A stretch of 64,000 nt of DNA from Polluticoccus soli (GCF_029269745.1 NZ_JARJHT010000002.1:496001-560000); one strand, 5' to 3'. Positions 25,776 through 41,403 are shown, counted from the stretch's first letter. Numbers and translations are program-made. The notes: generated by a model not told the origin, from the sequence alone.

Positions 25776-26666
25776 TTATTGGTTTGTGAGTTCGATGAAT
25801 TTGGTTTCGAGGCTCTTCTTTTTGAGCACCAGGTGAGAGAGTACAATGCCTTTGCTGATGCAGTGTTGGTTAACGTGCGTCGGGTCAACGGTCTTCTCAC
25901 ATGATAGGAGTAGTCCTCCTGCAACAGGGCGCATTTGTGTAATGCCCGGCATCGTACGCAGGGCATCCTGTAGCGTTTGCAGGTTGTCAGCAGCCACTTC
26001 TATTTGGTCCTCACTGCGCAGCACTTCATTCACCGGGCCATTTATAAGCAGCTCGCCTTTTTTGAGGATAGCTACATGGGTGCAAACCTTCTCCACTTCA
26101 TCCAGCAGGTGGCTGGCCATGATGATGGTGAAACCCTCACGGTTCAGTTTCAGGATAAGCTCACGTATCTCGGCGATGCCCGCCGGGTCCAGGCCGTTGG
26201 TAGGTTCATCAAGCACCAACACTTTAGGATGGCCCAGCAAACATGACGCAATGGCAAGACGTTGCTTCATACCAAGTGAGAATGTCTGGAATGCGCTGTC
26301 CTTACGTTGCAGCAGGCCTACCTGTTCCAGTACTCGCAGCCTGTCGTCGTCACCACGCTGCTTGATGGCGGCCGCGATCTTCAGATTATCCATTGCTGAT
26401 AGGTAGTGGTAGAAGTTGGGTGTTTCCAGCAGTGATCCTAGCTGACGCCTTGCTACATCGTTGGGCATTCCGCCAAACCAATTGTAATTGCCGGCATCGG
26501 CATTGAGTACATCAAGGACGATGCCCAGCAGGGTGGTCTTACCGCTGCCATTGGGGCCAAGTATGCCAAATACGCTGCCTTCAGGTACATCGAACGATAC
26601 GCCTTTCAACGCCTGTATCTGTCCGTAACTCTTGGCGAGCTGGTTGATAGAAAGAATGGTGTTCAC
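25776..26666 (-). CDS. ABC transporter ATP-binding protein
   Basis: A 296-residue ATPase with Walker A GPNGSGKTT, Q-loop near SLLETPNFYHYL, signature FSLGMKQR, Walker B VLVLDEPTNGLDPAG and the switch His in IIMASHLLDE. A C-terminal domain of about 80 residues follows the nucleotide-binding domain, common in ABC-2 drug or polysaccharide exporters. Its partner permease is the next gene. Confidence 0.92.
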   Translation of the reverse strand: MNTILSINQLAKSYGQIQALKGVSFDVPEGSVFGILGPNGSGKTTLLGIVLDVLNADAGNYNWFGGMPNDVARRQLGSLLETPNFYHYLSAMDNLKIAAAIKQRGDDDRLRVLEQVGLLQRKDSAFQTFSLGMKQRLAIASCLLGHPKVLVLDEPTNGLDPAGIAEIRELILKLNREGFTIIMASHLLDEVEKVCTHVAILKKGELLINGPVNEVLRSEDQIEVAADNLQTLQDALRTMPGITQMRPVAGGLLLSCEKTVDPTHVNQHCISKGIVLSHLVLKKKSLETKFIELTNQ

Positions 26667-26677
26667 AGTATGTGTTG

Positions 26678-27499
26678 TTAGTTAAGGAAAAGGTCTTTTT
26701 GCAGCGGCCCACCGGGGTTGATCGCATACTCATCGAAGTTGGTAATACCAGCTTCGGTTAGTACTTGTTCGTCCAGCAACAGGTTGCCGGTAAATTCCTT
26801 TGAAGGTGTTTGAAGGATATGGTAAATGGCTTCTGCAACTATATCCGGCTTGCGGCTGCGCTGTACCAGGAAGTCGCCACCAAGCAGGTTTTTGACAGCT
26901 GCTGTTGCGATCGTCGTCGCCGGCCAGAGTGAATTAGCCGCAATGCCATCCTTCTTCAGTTCCTGCGCCCAGCCAAGTGTCATCATGCTCATGTTGTACT
27001 TGGCCAGGGTATATGCCAGGTGCATGCCGAACCATTTCGGATCGAGGTCCACTGGCGGCGAAAGTGTAATGATGTGCGGGTTATTGCCCTTCTTTAAGAA
27101 AGGTATGCAGTGCTTGGTCACAAGGAATGTACCGCGCACATTGATATCATGCATCAGGTCGAAGCGCTTCGCCTCTAATGTTTGTGTATTAGATAGATTG
27201 ATAGCAGAGGCGTTATTGATCAGCGCATCCAGGCCACCAAAAAGAGCTGTGCCTTTTTGGATAGCCTGTAATATCTGCTCTTCATCCCTGATGTCGCATT
27301 GTACTGCCAGTGCCTTGCCGCCTGCAGCTGTCACTTCATCGGCTGTTTGTTGTATAGTACCACCCAGTCTCGGATCATCCTCTACTGACTTTGCAGCTAT
27401 AATAATGTTAGCGCCTTCGCGGGCCAGTCTCAATGCAATAGCCTTACCAATACCCCTGCTGGCACCGGTGATAAAAATGGTCTTTCCTTGTAGCGACAT
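26678..27499 (-). CDS. Short-chain dehydrogenase/reductase, HSDL2-like
   Basis: A 273-residue oxidoreductase. It has the TGASRGIGKAIAL cofactor loop, INNASAI (NNAG-like), a serine in ITLSPPVDL and the YxxxK pair in AYTLAKYNMSMM. The sequence, with the PP dipeptide and the WFGMHLAYTLAKY stretch, looks like the hydroxysteroid-dehydrogenase-like 2 branch, thought to act on acyl or lipid substrates. It lies 11 bp upstream of the ABC ATPase gene on the same strand. Confidence 0.9.
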   Translation of the reverse strand: MSLQGKTIFITGASRGIGKAIALRLAREGANIIIAAKSVEDDPRLGGTIQQTADEVTAAGGKALAVQCDIRDEEQILQAIQKGTALFGGLDALINNASAINLSNTQTLEAKRFDLMHDINVRGTFLVTKHCIPFLKKGNNPHIITLSPPVDLDPKWFGMHLAYTLAKYNMSMMTLGWAQELKKDGIAANSLWPATTIATAAVKNLLGGDFLVQRSRKPDIVAEAIYHILQTPSKEFTGNLLLDEQVLTEAGITNFDEYAINPGGPLQKDLFLN

Positions 27500-27538
27500 A
27501 CCAGTGTAACGTTTAACTGGTGAAAAAGTTACAGGTAT

Positions 27539-28006
27539 TTAGCCATTAACCATAGAAAAGTGCATCGGATCTTTTCGAACGGGCCATTGTTGTCCGCAAA
27601 AAACAGAAGCTTTACTCATGATCTCAATGAAGGCTTCGCTCCAGTTGCCGGCACTTCCGTAAGGGTTTTCGTGAGCGTTGAGATCAATGGCTGCGCCCCA
27701 GCTATGTACAGATAGTACAGCCTCGCTGCCTTTCATCAGTCGTATCTCATAAGCGCTGTCGAGTTTCTTGATCTCTGTATGCAGGTTCGCTTCCTCCAAC
27801 TCTTTGAAAGCCTTTTCAAGCAAAGGAGCGAAATGCTTGTGGATGCGTATATGGGATTCCGGGAACCAAGGGAAAAGCTGCTGAACATGCCACTCGTTGA
27901 TCCATTTATGGTCCCATCCAATATCTCTCGGATCACCGTAACGGGTGTATAGTAATAGTTGAGCGTCGCCCGAAAATTCTATAGGTGGTTTTATGCTGTT
28001 TTCCAT
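27539..28006 (-). CDS. M15-family peptidase, D-Ala-D-Ala carboxypeptidase-like
   Basis: A 155-residue protein with the zinc motifs of the M15 peptidases: SVHSWGAAIDLN (His and Asp ligands) and DPMHFSM with the last His. The compact size and the HSWGAAIDLNAHENPYG stretch resemble phage endolysin or VanY/L-Ala-D-Glu peptidases that cut peptidoglycan peptides. There is no signal peptide, so it is either cytoplasmic or exported by lysis or other means; it may be a domesticated endolysin. No other phage gene is near. Confidence 0.85.
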   Translation of the reverse strand: MENSIKPPIEFSGDAQLLLYTRYGDPRDIGWDHKWINEWHVQQLFPWFPESHIRIHKHFAPLLEKAFKELEEANLHTEIKKLDSAYEIRLMKGSEAVLSVHSWGAAIDLNAHENPYGSAGNWSEAFIEIMSKASVFCGQQWPVRKDPMHFSMVNG

Positions 28007-28315
28007 GTTCTGATTTCAGCTACTGCCGCTGAACGAACCAATTCAAATAAAATTCGTACTTGGTTTCTTATGTTTGAAAAATGCCATTTGATTAGCCGGT
28101 TGCTGTTCAATAGATTTTAAATAATGCTTTTCTTATTTTATTTTTTCTGTTGGAACGATTCTTTAGTGTTTAATTATTTCGATTACAATCGTTTACGGGG
28201 AATTACAGTTTTTTGAAGCGCCGATTATGAGTTTTAATGCTCAGGCGCAGCTCAAAAATGTGTGATGATTTTCTGTAATAACACATAGTTAACAAGCAAA
28301 ACCATTTGCCTGAAC
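28007..28315. other. AT-rich leader region before the giant hybrid kinase
   Basis: A 309-bp non-coding stretch. It is AT-rich with several runs of T and no clear TTTG-N19-TAnnTTTG promoter that I can defend. It probably contains the promoter of the kinase operon and the 5' end of the M15 gene. No RNA gene or repeat was seen. Confidence 0.5.
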
Positions 28316-35116
<6,801 letters not shown>

Positions 35117-35124
35117 TAGGTTGA

Positions 35125-36441
35125 ATGGAATTTTTTGAAGAAGAAATTGCTGCTGTACCTAAGCCGGTAAATAAGATCCTCGTAGTCGATGATCGGGAAG
35201 ACAACCTCTTCTCGATCGAGACTATTTTAGATAAGGAAGATTATATCATTACCAAGGCGAACTCGGGTAGGGCAGCACTTAAGATATTGTTAAAAGAGCA
35301 TGACTTCACGCTGATACTGATGGACGTGCAAATGCCGGACCTTAATGGTTTCGAGACGGCAACTCTTATCTATGAGCGCGACAAGCTGAAGCACATACCC
35401 ATTATATTCATTACGGCCAACGACCATGGAGAAGAGAACATGTTCAAGGGCTACCAGATGGGTGGTGTGGATTATATCTATAAGCCGATCAATCCTGACC
35501 TGCTTCGCGCAAAGGTGTCGGTGTATGTTGAGCTCTATAACAAGAACCACCAGCTGATGGCACAGGAGCAAAAGCTCATTGCCGCAAATAAGAACCTGGA
35601 GCGCGAGATACTTGAAAGGATCAATTCTGAAGAAAAGGTAAACAGGCTGAACAAGCAATTGATGGAAAACATCAACCAGCTTAAAGTTACCAACGAAGAG
35701 CTGGAACGTTTTGCCTATGTGGCTTCTCACGATCTGCAAGAGCCACTCAGGAAGATCATCATTTTCGGCGATCGCCTGGTTGCAAAGTTCAGAGACCCGT
35801 TGGGCGATGAAGGGCAGGGCCTTTTGGAAAGAATGATGAAGGCGTCGAACAGGATGCAGTTACTCATTAAGAACTTGCTCGCTTTCTCAAGGTCGGCTAC
35901 CAACAATAATGACTCCTACCAGGAAACCCCTTTGAATGCATTGCTCGATGGGGTATTATCAGATCTTGAGATACAGATCGAACAGAAACAAGCGGTGTTC
36001 CATATCGGTGAGCTGCCTACACTGTACATTATACCCGGCCAATTCAGGCAGTTGTTCCAGAATCTTGTTATCAATGCACTGAAGTTTAGCAAGGAAGACG
36101 TACCGCCTGAGATCAATATCTACTCAGAGAAAGTAAAAGGTATGTACTTGAATGACGTGCCTAATGCAGTAATGGACCAGGACTATCATCGCATAATTGT
36201 AAAAGACAACGGCATCGGTTTCGATCAGCAGTATGCAGAGCAAATATTCACTGTCTTCAAGCGCCTGCATAGCTTCGATGAATATGAAGGCACAGGCATT
36301 GGCCTTTCTATATGCAAGAAGATCATAGATCAATACAACGGTAGCATAAGTGCACAGAGTGCCATAAACGAAGGCGCTACATTTGTAATAACATTGCCTG
36401 CAGCGGTCACGGAAAAGGTACCGCAGGCGGTACAGGAATAA
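35125..36441 (+). CDS. Receiver-histidine kinase protein paired with the giant kinase
   Basis: A 438-residue cytoplasmic protein. Residues about 17-135 form a receiver (VVDDRED acidic pocket, LMDVQMPDLNG acceptor Asp, TAND, YKP with the conserved Lys). Residues about 140-190 are coiled coil. Residues about 195-265 are HisKA with His in VASHDLQEPLRK, a phytochrome-kinase-like box. Residues about 300-425 are HATPase_c with QNLVINALKFS, VKDNGIGFD and GTGIGLSICKK. It starts 8 bp after the giant kinase stop, so the two are very likely co-expressed and could pass phosphate from the giant kinase to this receiver. Confidence 0.93.
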   Translation: MEFFEEEIAAVPKPVNKILVVDDREDNLFSIETILDKEDYIITKANSGRAALKILLKEHDFTLILMDVQMPDLNGFETATLIYERDKLKHIPIIFITANDHGEENMFKGYQMGGVDYIYKPINPDLLRAKVSVYVELYNKNHQLMAQEQKLIAANKNLEREILERINSEEKVNRLNKQLMENINQLKVTNEELERFAYVASHDLQEPLRKIIIFGDRLVAKFRDPLGDEGQGLLERMMKASNRMQLLIKNLLAFSRSATNNNDSYQETPLNALLDGVLSDLEIQIEQKQAVFHIGELPTLYIIPGQFRQLFQNLVINALKFSKEDVPPEINIYSEKVKGMYLNDVPNAVMDQDYHRIIVKDNGIGFDQQYAEQIFTVFKRLHSFDEYEGTGIGLSICKKIIDQYNGSISAQSAINEGATFVITLPAAVTEKVPQAVQE

Positions 36442-36480
36442 AAGTAAAATGCCCCGACATATCGGGGCATTTTACTTTTA
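36439..36480. terminator. Perfect 19-bp bidirectional hairpin terminator
   Basis: TAAAAGTAAAATGCCCCGA (36439-36457) pairs exactly with 36462-36480 around a 4-nt loop (CATA). The left arm begins with the TAA stop codon of the kinase gene. A/T tracts on both sides let it work for the kinase operon and for the minus-strand tRNA gene. Confidence 0.9.
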
Positions 36481-36481
36481 G

Positions 36482-36554
<73 letters not shown>

Positions 36555-36579
36555 GGTTGGGAGAGCAAATATAAGTGAA

Positions 36580-37845
36580 CTAAAGTTTCCAGTCAATAAG
36601 CTGGTTCACCCATTCGTTTCTAAAATGAGTTTGCACTTTGATGTAGTTATCAGTGTAGCCATCCATCATGCCATTCTTCTCAGCGCTTTCAAACAACACT
36701 TTGCGTGTTTGGCCGGTGTGTAGTGATGAGAAGTATTGCATCTTCTGATAAGAAAGGTTGCGCAACACTTTATTACGTTCCTGGCGGATGTGCACAGGTA
36801 CTACTGGCTTCATGTCGATGGCAAGTGTATTAGCGCGCTCTGAGTAAGTGAAGACGTGCAGGTAAGAAACATCGATATCATGAAGGAAGTCAAATGTTTC
36901 TTTGAATTCAGTTTCGCCTTCGCCGGGGAAACCAACGATCACATCTACACCAATGCAGCAATGCGGCATCAGGGTCTTGATCTTTGCTACTCGGTCTGCA
37001 TAAAGTTCTCTCCTGTATCGACGACGCATCGCACCAAGTATGGTGTTGCTACCGCTTTGCAAAGGGATATGGAAATGCGGCATGAACTTCTTCGACTGGG
37101 CTACGAATTCGATGACCTCATCAGTAAGCAGGTTGGGCTCTATTGATGAGATGCGGAAGCGTTCAATGCCGTCTACTTCGTCCAGCGCCTGTACCAGTTC
37201 ATAGAAGCTTTCTTCACGCTTTTTGCCACCGTCTGTGCCCTTACCGAAATCGCCGAGGTTGATACCTGTAAGTACGATCTCTTTGGTGCCGGTGCGGGCA
37301 AGTTCCTGCACATTAGCAAGTACGCCGGTAATGCTATCGCTACGGCTATGCCCGCGTGCTAACGGTATGGTGCAGAAGCTGCAGTTATAATCACAACCGT
37401 CCTGCACTTTCAGGAAGGTACGTGTACGGTCGTTGATAGAGTAGGAACTATGAAAGCCGCTTACTTCTTCTATCTCACAGGCGTGCACTTTATCCTGGTT
37501 GCCTTTGGTAAGGTCTTGCAGGTGGCGGGCAAGATTGAACTTCTCAGCTGCACCCAACACCAGGTCAACGCCCTCGATCTCAGCTATTTCCTTCGGCTTC
37601 AGCTGCGCGTAACAGCCGGTTATCACGACCATGGCCTCTGGTGCACGGCGTTGTATACGGCGCACTATCTGGCGGCATTCTTTATCAGCATTCTCGGTCA
37701 CCGAGCAGGTGTTGATCACATACACGTCAGCCTCCTCCTCGAAGTCCTTCTTAACAAAGCCATCTGTTTCCAGCATGCGGCTAAGTGTCGATGTTTCGGA
37801 GTAGTTGAGCTTGCAGCCCAGTGTATGAAATGCTACGGTTTTCAT
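36580..37845 (-). CDS. mtaB: tRNA t(6)A37 methylthiotransferase MtaB
   Basis: A radical SAM enzyme that adds a methylthio group to t6A37 of tRNAs reading ANN codons. Residues 1-110 are the UPF0004 domain with cysteines in TLGCKLNYSE, INTCSVTENAD and VITGCYAQ for the second cluster. The radical SAM motif is CDYNCSFCTIP near residue 150, and a C-terminal TRAM-like end closes the protein. The SVTENADKE stretch and KLNYSE point to MtaB rather than MiaB or RimO. It lies just downstream of tRNA-Lys on the same strand, and tRNA-Lys is its known substrate class. Confidence 0.92.
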   Translation of the reverse strand: MKTVAFHTLGCKLNYSETSTLSRMLETDGFVKKDFEEEADVYVINTCSVTENADKECRQIVRRIQRRAPEAMVVITGCYAQLKPKEIAEIEGVDLVLGAAEKFNLARHLQDLTKGNQDKVHACEIEEVSGFHSSYSINDRTRTFLKVQDGCDYNCSFCTIPLARGHSRSDSITGVLANVQELARTGTKEIVLTGINLGDFGKGTDGGKKREESFYELVQALDEVDGIERFRISSIEPNLLTDEVIEFVAQSKKFMPHFHIPLQSGSNTILGAMRRRYRRELYADRVAKIKTLMPHCCIGVDVIVGFPGEGETEFKETFDFLHDIDVSYLHVFTYSERANTLAIDMKPVVPVHIRQERNKVLRNLSYQKMQYFSSLHTGQTRKVLFESAEKNGMMDGYTDNYIKVQTHFRNEWVNQLIDWKL

Positions 37846-37855
37846 TTGGGAGGGG

Positions 37856-37863
37856 CAAAATTA
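37856..37863 (-). promoter_or_regulatory. -7 promoter element for mtaB
   Basis: On the minus strand this reads TAATTTTG, matching TAnnTTTG, 10 bp before the mtaB start. No -33 match at 19 bp was found. It is divergent from the promoter at 37879-37910. Confidence 0.5.
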
Positions 37864-37878
37864 CAGATAATTCATGGT

Positions 37879-37910
37879 TTTGGTTGTATGGGATAAAAAT
37901 CGTAACTTTA
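37879..37910 (+). promoter_or_regulatory. Promoter of the first lipoprotein paralogue
   Basis: TTTG (37879-37882), a 20-bp spacer, then TAACTTTA (37903-37910), close to the Bacteroidota consensus TTTG-N19-TAnnTTTG. It lies 37 bp before the GTG start at 37948. Confidence 0.55.
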
Positions 37911-37947
37911 TGGTTTATAATATATTACAAAAAACGAGAGAGAGAAC

Positions 37948-38532
37948 GTGAAGAAGACTTATGTGATTTTGGCTGTAGCAGCCATGGGCCTAATGAGTTG
38001 CGAGAAACTCCCAAACCTGACCAATTTTGCTAATATTTCCAAGGATTTTACGTACAAGGAAACCATTGATGTGCCCAAAGTAGAGGGATTGCCAGACAGC
38101 CTGGGGCCTTTACCTAACGGTGGTATGAGCGCATATTTACCGCCCATGGCTTTTGCAACCAACTCAGAGAAGTACATCAGCGAAAGCGGCAGTGCAATTA
38201 ACCTGGTAAAAACAGTGACGCTGAAGCAATTAGGGGTAACTATCGTACAGCCGGCTGATAAAAACTTCGATTTCCTGGATACCATACGGGTATATGCTTC
38301 GGCTCCCGGGCTAGAGGAACAATTGGTAGCGCATAAATACGGTGTGCCCAAAGGCTTGCAGAAACTGGACCTGGACGTAGAACCTACTATAAACATGAAG
38401 GAATACTTCCTGCAGGACACCATGTATGTTCGTTTCGGCGGGTTCTTTAACGCAGTTCCTTCTACCGAAAGCAAGATCGAGCTGAGTACCGTGTATAACA
38501 TGGTGGCCAACCCGCTGCAGAAGTCGGAATAA
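37948..38532 (+). CDS. Lipoprotein, first of a tandem paralogue pair
   Basis: A 194-residue lipoprotein with signal MKKTYVILAVAAMGLMSC (Cys18) and GTG start. The mature part shares its whole length with the gene at 38604: both have ISxDFTYxET, the (V/M)PxVxGLPD element, AFATNSxxYxxESGS-like and MAxATNS stretches, AxGLEExLxAxKYG(V/I)PKG and RFGGxF. The beta-rich pattern suggests a surface or periplasmic beta-sandwich. No known family is recognised. Confidence 0.8.
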   Translation: MKKTYVILAVAAMGLMSCEKLPNLTNFANISKDFTYKETIDVPKVEGLPDSLGPLPNGGMSAYLPPMAFATNSEKYISESGSAINLVKTVTLKQLGVTIVQPADKNFDFLDTIRVYASAPGLEEQLVAHKYGVPKGLQKLDLDVEPTINMKEYFLQDTMYVRFGGFFNAVPSTESKIELSTVYNMVANPLQKSE

Positions 38533-38556
38533 CCAGTAAAATAAGGTGTTTTCACC

Positions 38557-38587
38557 TTTGTCATGTAGCTGATCAGTAGTAACTTTG
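38557..38587 (+). promoter_or_regulatory. Consensus Bacteroidota promoter
   Basis: TTTG at 38557-38560, exactly 19 bp, then TAACTTTG at 38580-38587. This is a full match to TTTG-N19-TAnnTTTG. The ATG of the second paralogue follows 16 bp later, so the two tandem genes are probably transcribed separately. Confidence 0.8.
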
Positions 38588-38603
38588 CGACGAATTTATA
38601 TTT

Positions 38604-39170
38604 ATGAAAAAGTATTATTTGGTACTTGCATTGGCTGCTAGCGGACTGATGAGCTGTGAAAAACTGGAACATCTCGGAGACATTTCCAGGGACTTTACTT
38701 ATACCGAAACGGTTGAAATGCCGGAGGTTCCGGGTTTGCCTGATATCGATACACTGCCTGAGGGTGGTTTTACCGGTTATGCACCAACAATGGCTATGGC
38801 AACAAATTCGAAGCAATACGTTGGTGAAAGCGGAAGCACCCCTGACCTGGTAAAGCATGCTAAAATGACCAAACTGCTGGCTAGCATACTGCAGCCTACA
38901 GGAGCAAACTTCGACTTTATGGACACTGTGCGGATGTTTGTGTCTGCCGAGGGACTGGAAGAAAAACTGATAGCGTATAAGTATGGTATACCAAAGGGAA
39001 CACAGCAACTGGATCTTGATGTAGACTCTGTGAACCTGAAACAGTACTTCCTGAAAGATAGCATGTACATCAGGTTTGGTGGTCACTTTATTGGTGTTCC
39101 TGATTCGAACACTAAGGTGGAACTGAAGACCACTTTCAATATGCTGGCTAACCCCCTGAAGAAGAACTAG
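38604..39170 (+). CDS. Lipoprotein, second of a tandem paralogue pair
   Basis: A 188-residue lipoprotein with signal MKKYYLVLALAASGLMSC (Cys18). It aligns throughout with the gene at 37948, for example LEEKLIAYKYGIPKG against LEEQLVAHKYGVPKG, and both end in an M(L/V)ANPL(K/Q)K-like sequence. It has its own consensus promoter and a bidirectional terminator after the stop. The function is unknown. Confidence 0.82.
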   Translation: MKKYYLVLALAASGLMSCEKLEHLGDISRDFTYTETVEMPEVPGLPDIDTLPEGGFTGYAPTMAMATNSKQYVGESGSTPDLVKHAKMTKLLASILQPTGANFDFMDTVRMFVSAEGLEEKLIAYKYGIPKGTQQLDLDVDSVNLKQYFLKDSMYIRFGGHFIGVPDSNTKVELKTTFNMLANPLKKN

Positions 39171-39194
39171 TGTAGGATCCATAGTATATAATTT

Positions 39195-39225
39195 AAAAGG
39201 CCCTTGCGATTGCAAGGGCCTTTTT
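39195..39225. terminator. Bidirectional terminator
   Basis: AAAAGGCCCTTGC (39195-39207) pairs with GCAAGGGCCTTTT around GATT. It sits between the convergent lipoprotein and outer-membrane genes and serves both. Confidence 0.88.
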
Positions 39226-39232
39226 CTATTTC

Positions 39233-40048
39233 TTAAAACCTGTAGCCGACCTTGAAGCCGAACTGCACCAGCGGGCCGTCATTGTTGAAGCCGTTGTCGC
39301 TTTCATCGACATAAGGGAAGCCGAGGCCGAACTCAAGACCGAAGTGCAGGTGATCGGTCGGGTTAACGTTCAGTGAGTTGTTCACGATCATGCCGAGCTT
39401 GTAGAAGTCGTCGGTAACAAACTGGCTGAAACCATTGTTGAAGGTCTCATACGTTTGGCGGCCAAACGCGTATACCAGGTTAGCTGCTAGGCCATACCTT
39501 ACCATTCCTTTACCACCTGTAGGGTAGAATTTGATACCCGGCATAAAGTAGTAAGTAGGATCGCTTTCAGGAATGCTGCCATCCAGCCTTTTTACGGCTA
39601 TAGCCACTGGCAGGTAGAAGCTGATGTAATTGTTCTCTTTGTCCAGTACACGCTCGTAACTGATGCCAAAACCGGCACCTTCGTCAGTAAGCTGCATGGG
39701 CGATACGGCGATGATATTGTTGCCGTAATGACACGGGTTTACTGGCTTCTCAACCACTTCATCATCGGTGTGCCTGCCTGGGCGTGGTGGCATTGGTGGG
39801 CCGGGGCGACGCGTATTGATCGTTTCGGTCGTGCCATTTTCGTAGGTGATCTTCGTAACGTCTGCCTTGTCGATCACATAGCTGGGCCCATCAGGGTTTG
39901 AGAGCTTTTTGTACGAGATGGTCTTCGTGCCTATCTCAACTACTTTACCTTCTACTATAGTACCGTTGCGTTTTTGTATCTGGTCCTGGGCCAGTACAGA
40001 GCCGGCCATCAATAGGGCTAAAAGACTTAAAGAACAAGCTTTAATCAT
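39233..40048 (-). CDS. Outer-membrane beta-barrel-like protein
   Basis: A 271-residue protein with a signal peptide ending VLAQ (residue 21). Residues about 22-75 form a small beta domain (KRNGTIVEGKVVEIGTKTISYK), often found in Bacteroidota envelope proteins that sense or bind. A Pro/Arg-rich linker (RRPGPPMPPRPGRH) follows. Residues about 110-271 show alternating beta strands and end with aromatic Phe in VGYRF, the C-terminal signature of an outer-membrane barrel. The function is unknown. Confidence 0.75.
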   Translation of the reverse strand: MIKACSLSLLALLMAGSVLAQDQIQKRNGTIVEGKVVEIGTKTISYKKLSNPDGPSYVIDKADVTKITYENGTTETINTRRPGPPMPPRPGRHTDDEVVEKPVNPCHYGNNIIAVSPMQLTDEGAGFGISYERVLDKENNYISFYLPVAIAVKRLDGSIPESDPTYYFMPGIKFYPTGGKGMVRYGLAANLVYAFGRQTYETFNNGFSQFVTDDFYKLGMIVNNSLNVNPTDHLHFGLEFGLGFPYVDESDNGFNNDGPLVQFGFKVGYRF

Positions 40049-40121
40049 AGAGTTGTGAGTTTTAACATTATATCAGCACGTATTATGCCAGTTATTGAAA
40101 TTACGTTTTTATAATCGGGAA

Positions 40122-41297
40122 TTATTTGCCATACGTGAATTTCCCGTATTCGCTTTCCACAACCACTTCTTTTACGTCCGAAGCTTCTACATGACCGGAG
40201 ATCTGCGCGTCGATATTGAAGCTGCGGGCTATCTCTACAATGCTTGCCGCCGTTTCTTTATCGGTGTATATCTCGAGGCGCTGGCCCATGTTGAATACCT
40301 GGTACATTTCTTTCCAGTCGGTGCCTGCCGATTTCTGTATCATTTTGAACAGCGGCGGAACTGGCAGCAGGTTGTTCTTTACCACGCGCATAGGCCTTGG
40401 CAGGTAGTGCAGCACCTTGCTCTGGCCGCCACCACTGCAGTGGATGATGCCGTGTATCTTATCGAAATGCTGTTGCAGCACTTTCAGCACCACAGGCGCA
40501 TAGGTGCGGGTAGGAGACAGTATCATCTTACCTACGTTCAGCGGTGTTTCGGTAGCATCCAGCAGGCCGTAGTTACCATTATATACCACATCCGAAGGCA
40601 GGTTCGGGTCTACACTTTCAGGATATTTGGTAGCGTATTCCTTCTTCAGCAACTCGTGGCGGGCGCTGGTGAGGCCGTTGCTGCCCATACCGCTGTTGTA
40701 TTCGTCTTCGTAAGTAGCTTGTCCGTAGCTGGCCAGCGATACTACTACATCACCTTCGGTCAGCTTTTCGGTGGTTACCAGCTTGTCGCGGCGCATGCGG
40801 GCAGCCATGGTACCGTCTACTATTACGGTGCGTACCACGTCTCCCACATCGGCGGTTTCGCCACCCATCAGGCGTACTTCGATGCCGTGCTGCTGCAGGG
40901 TGTCGAAATAAGACTGCGTGCCGTTGATGAGCTCAGAGATCACATCGCCCGGTATCAGGTGCTTGTTGCGGCCAATGGTAGATGAATAAGTGAACGGACC
41001 TGTAGCACCTACGCACAGCATGTCGTCAATGTTCATCACGATGGCGTCTATGGCGATGCCTTTCCATACGCTCAGGTCGCCCGTTTCTTTCCAGTACATA
41101 TAGGCCAGGATAGACTTGGTACCGGCGCCATCGGCGTGCATCAGGTTGCAATAAGCCTCATCGCCGCCCCAGTAGTCGGGGTATATTTTACAGAAGGCGT
41201 TGGGGTACAGCCCCATGTCCAGTTTAGATATGGCTTTGTGCACATCTTCTTTCTGGGCCGAAACGCCACGCTGGTTGTATCTGTTGTTATCGCTCAT
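40122..41297 (-). CDS. purM: Phosphoribosylformylglycinamidine cyclo-ligase (AIR synthetase)
   Basis: Closes the imidazole ring in purine synthesis using ATP. The 391-residue protein has the Bacteroidota form of PurM, with HADGAGTKSILAYMYW (ATP-binding loop), DAIVMNIDDMLCVGATGPF, MGGETADVGDVV, SGMGSNGLTSARH and IIHCSGGGQSKVLHYLP. It is longer than the E. coli enzyme (345). The start is preceded by a TAGTTTTG -7 box on the minus strand. Confidence 0.93.
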   Translation of the reverse strand: MSDNNRYNQRGVSAQKEDVHKAISKLDMGLYPNAFCKIYPDYWGGDEAYCNLMHADGAGTKSILAYMYWKETGDLSVWKGIAIDAIVMNIDDMLCVGATGPFTYSSTIGRNKHLIPGDVISELINGTQSYFDTLQQHGIEVRLMGGETADVGDVVRTVIVDGTMAARMRRDKLVTTEKLTEGDVVVSLASYGQATYEDEYNSGMGSNGLTSARHELLKKEYATKYPESVDPNLPSDVVYNGNYGLLDATETPLNVGKMILSPTRTYAPVVLKVLQQHFDKIHGIIHCSGGGQSKVLHYLPRPMRVVKNNLLPVPPLFKMIQKSAGTDWKEMYQVFNMGQRLEIYTDKETAASIVEIARSFNIDAQISGHVEASDVKEVVVESEYGKFTYGK

Positions 41298-41304
41298 TTG
41301 GCGG

Positions 41305-41312
41305 CAAAACTA
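41305..41312 (-). promoter_or_regulatory. -7 promoter element for purM
   Basis: The minus strand reads TAGTTTTG, matching TAnnTTTG, 8 bp before the ATG of purM. No -33 element is evident. Confidence 0.5.
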
Positions 41313-41348
41313 AGTTTTTTAGCCGGCAGTTACCAGCGGGAATATGCC

Positions 41349-41403
41349 TAAAAATGTTGCCGTTTGTTGTCGTTTTGGGGAGGATTTCAGCAGCAACAAC
41401 TAG
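41349..41403 (-). repeat. Dispersed intergenic repeat A, diverged reverse copy
   Basis: Reverse-complemented, this reads TAGTTGTTGCTGCTGAAATCC...ACGACAACAAACGGCAACAT. The ACAACAAACGGCAACA end is the same as in the copies at 631-713 and 24095-24180, while the middle has diverged. Confidence 0.5.

Noticed and set aside
27539-28006. M15 peptidase as evidence of a prophage
   Set aside because: The gene looks like an endolysin-type enzyme, but no holin, capsid, tail or integrase gene is nearby.
37959-39215. 418-codon minus-strand open frame across both paralogous lipoproteins
   Set aside because: It is antisense to two genes with clear signal peptides, promoters and mutual homology. The translated sequence is rich in Cys, His and Ser with no domain, as expected for a shadow frame.
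40095-40985. 296-codon plus-strand frame opposite purM
   Set aside because: It is antisense to purM, whose motifs are clear, and shows no protein-like features.
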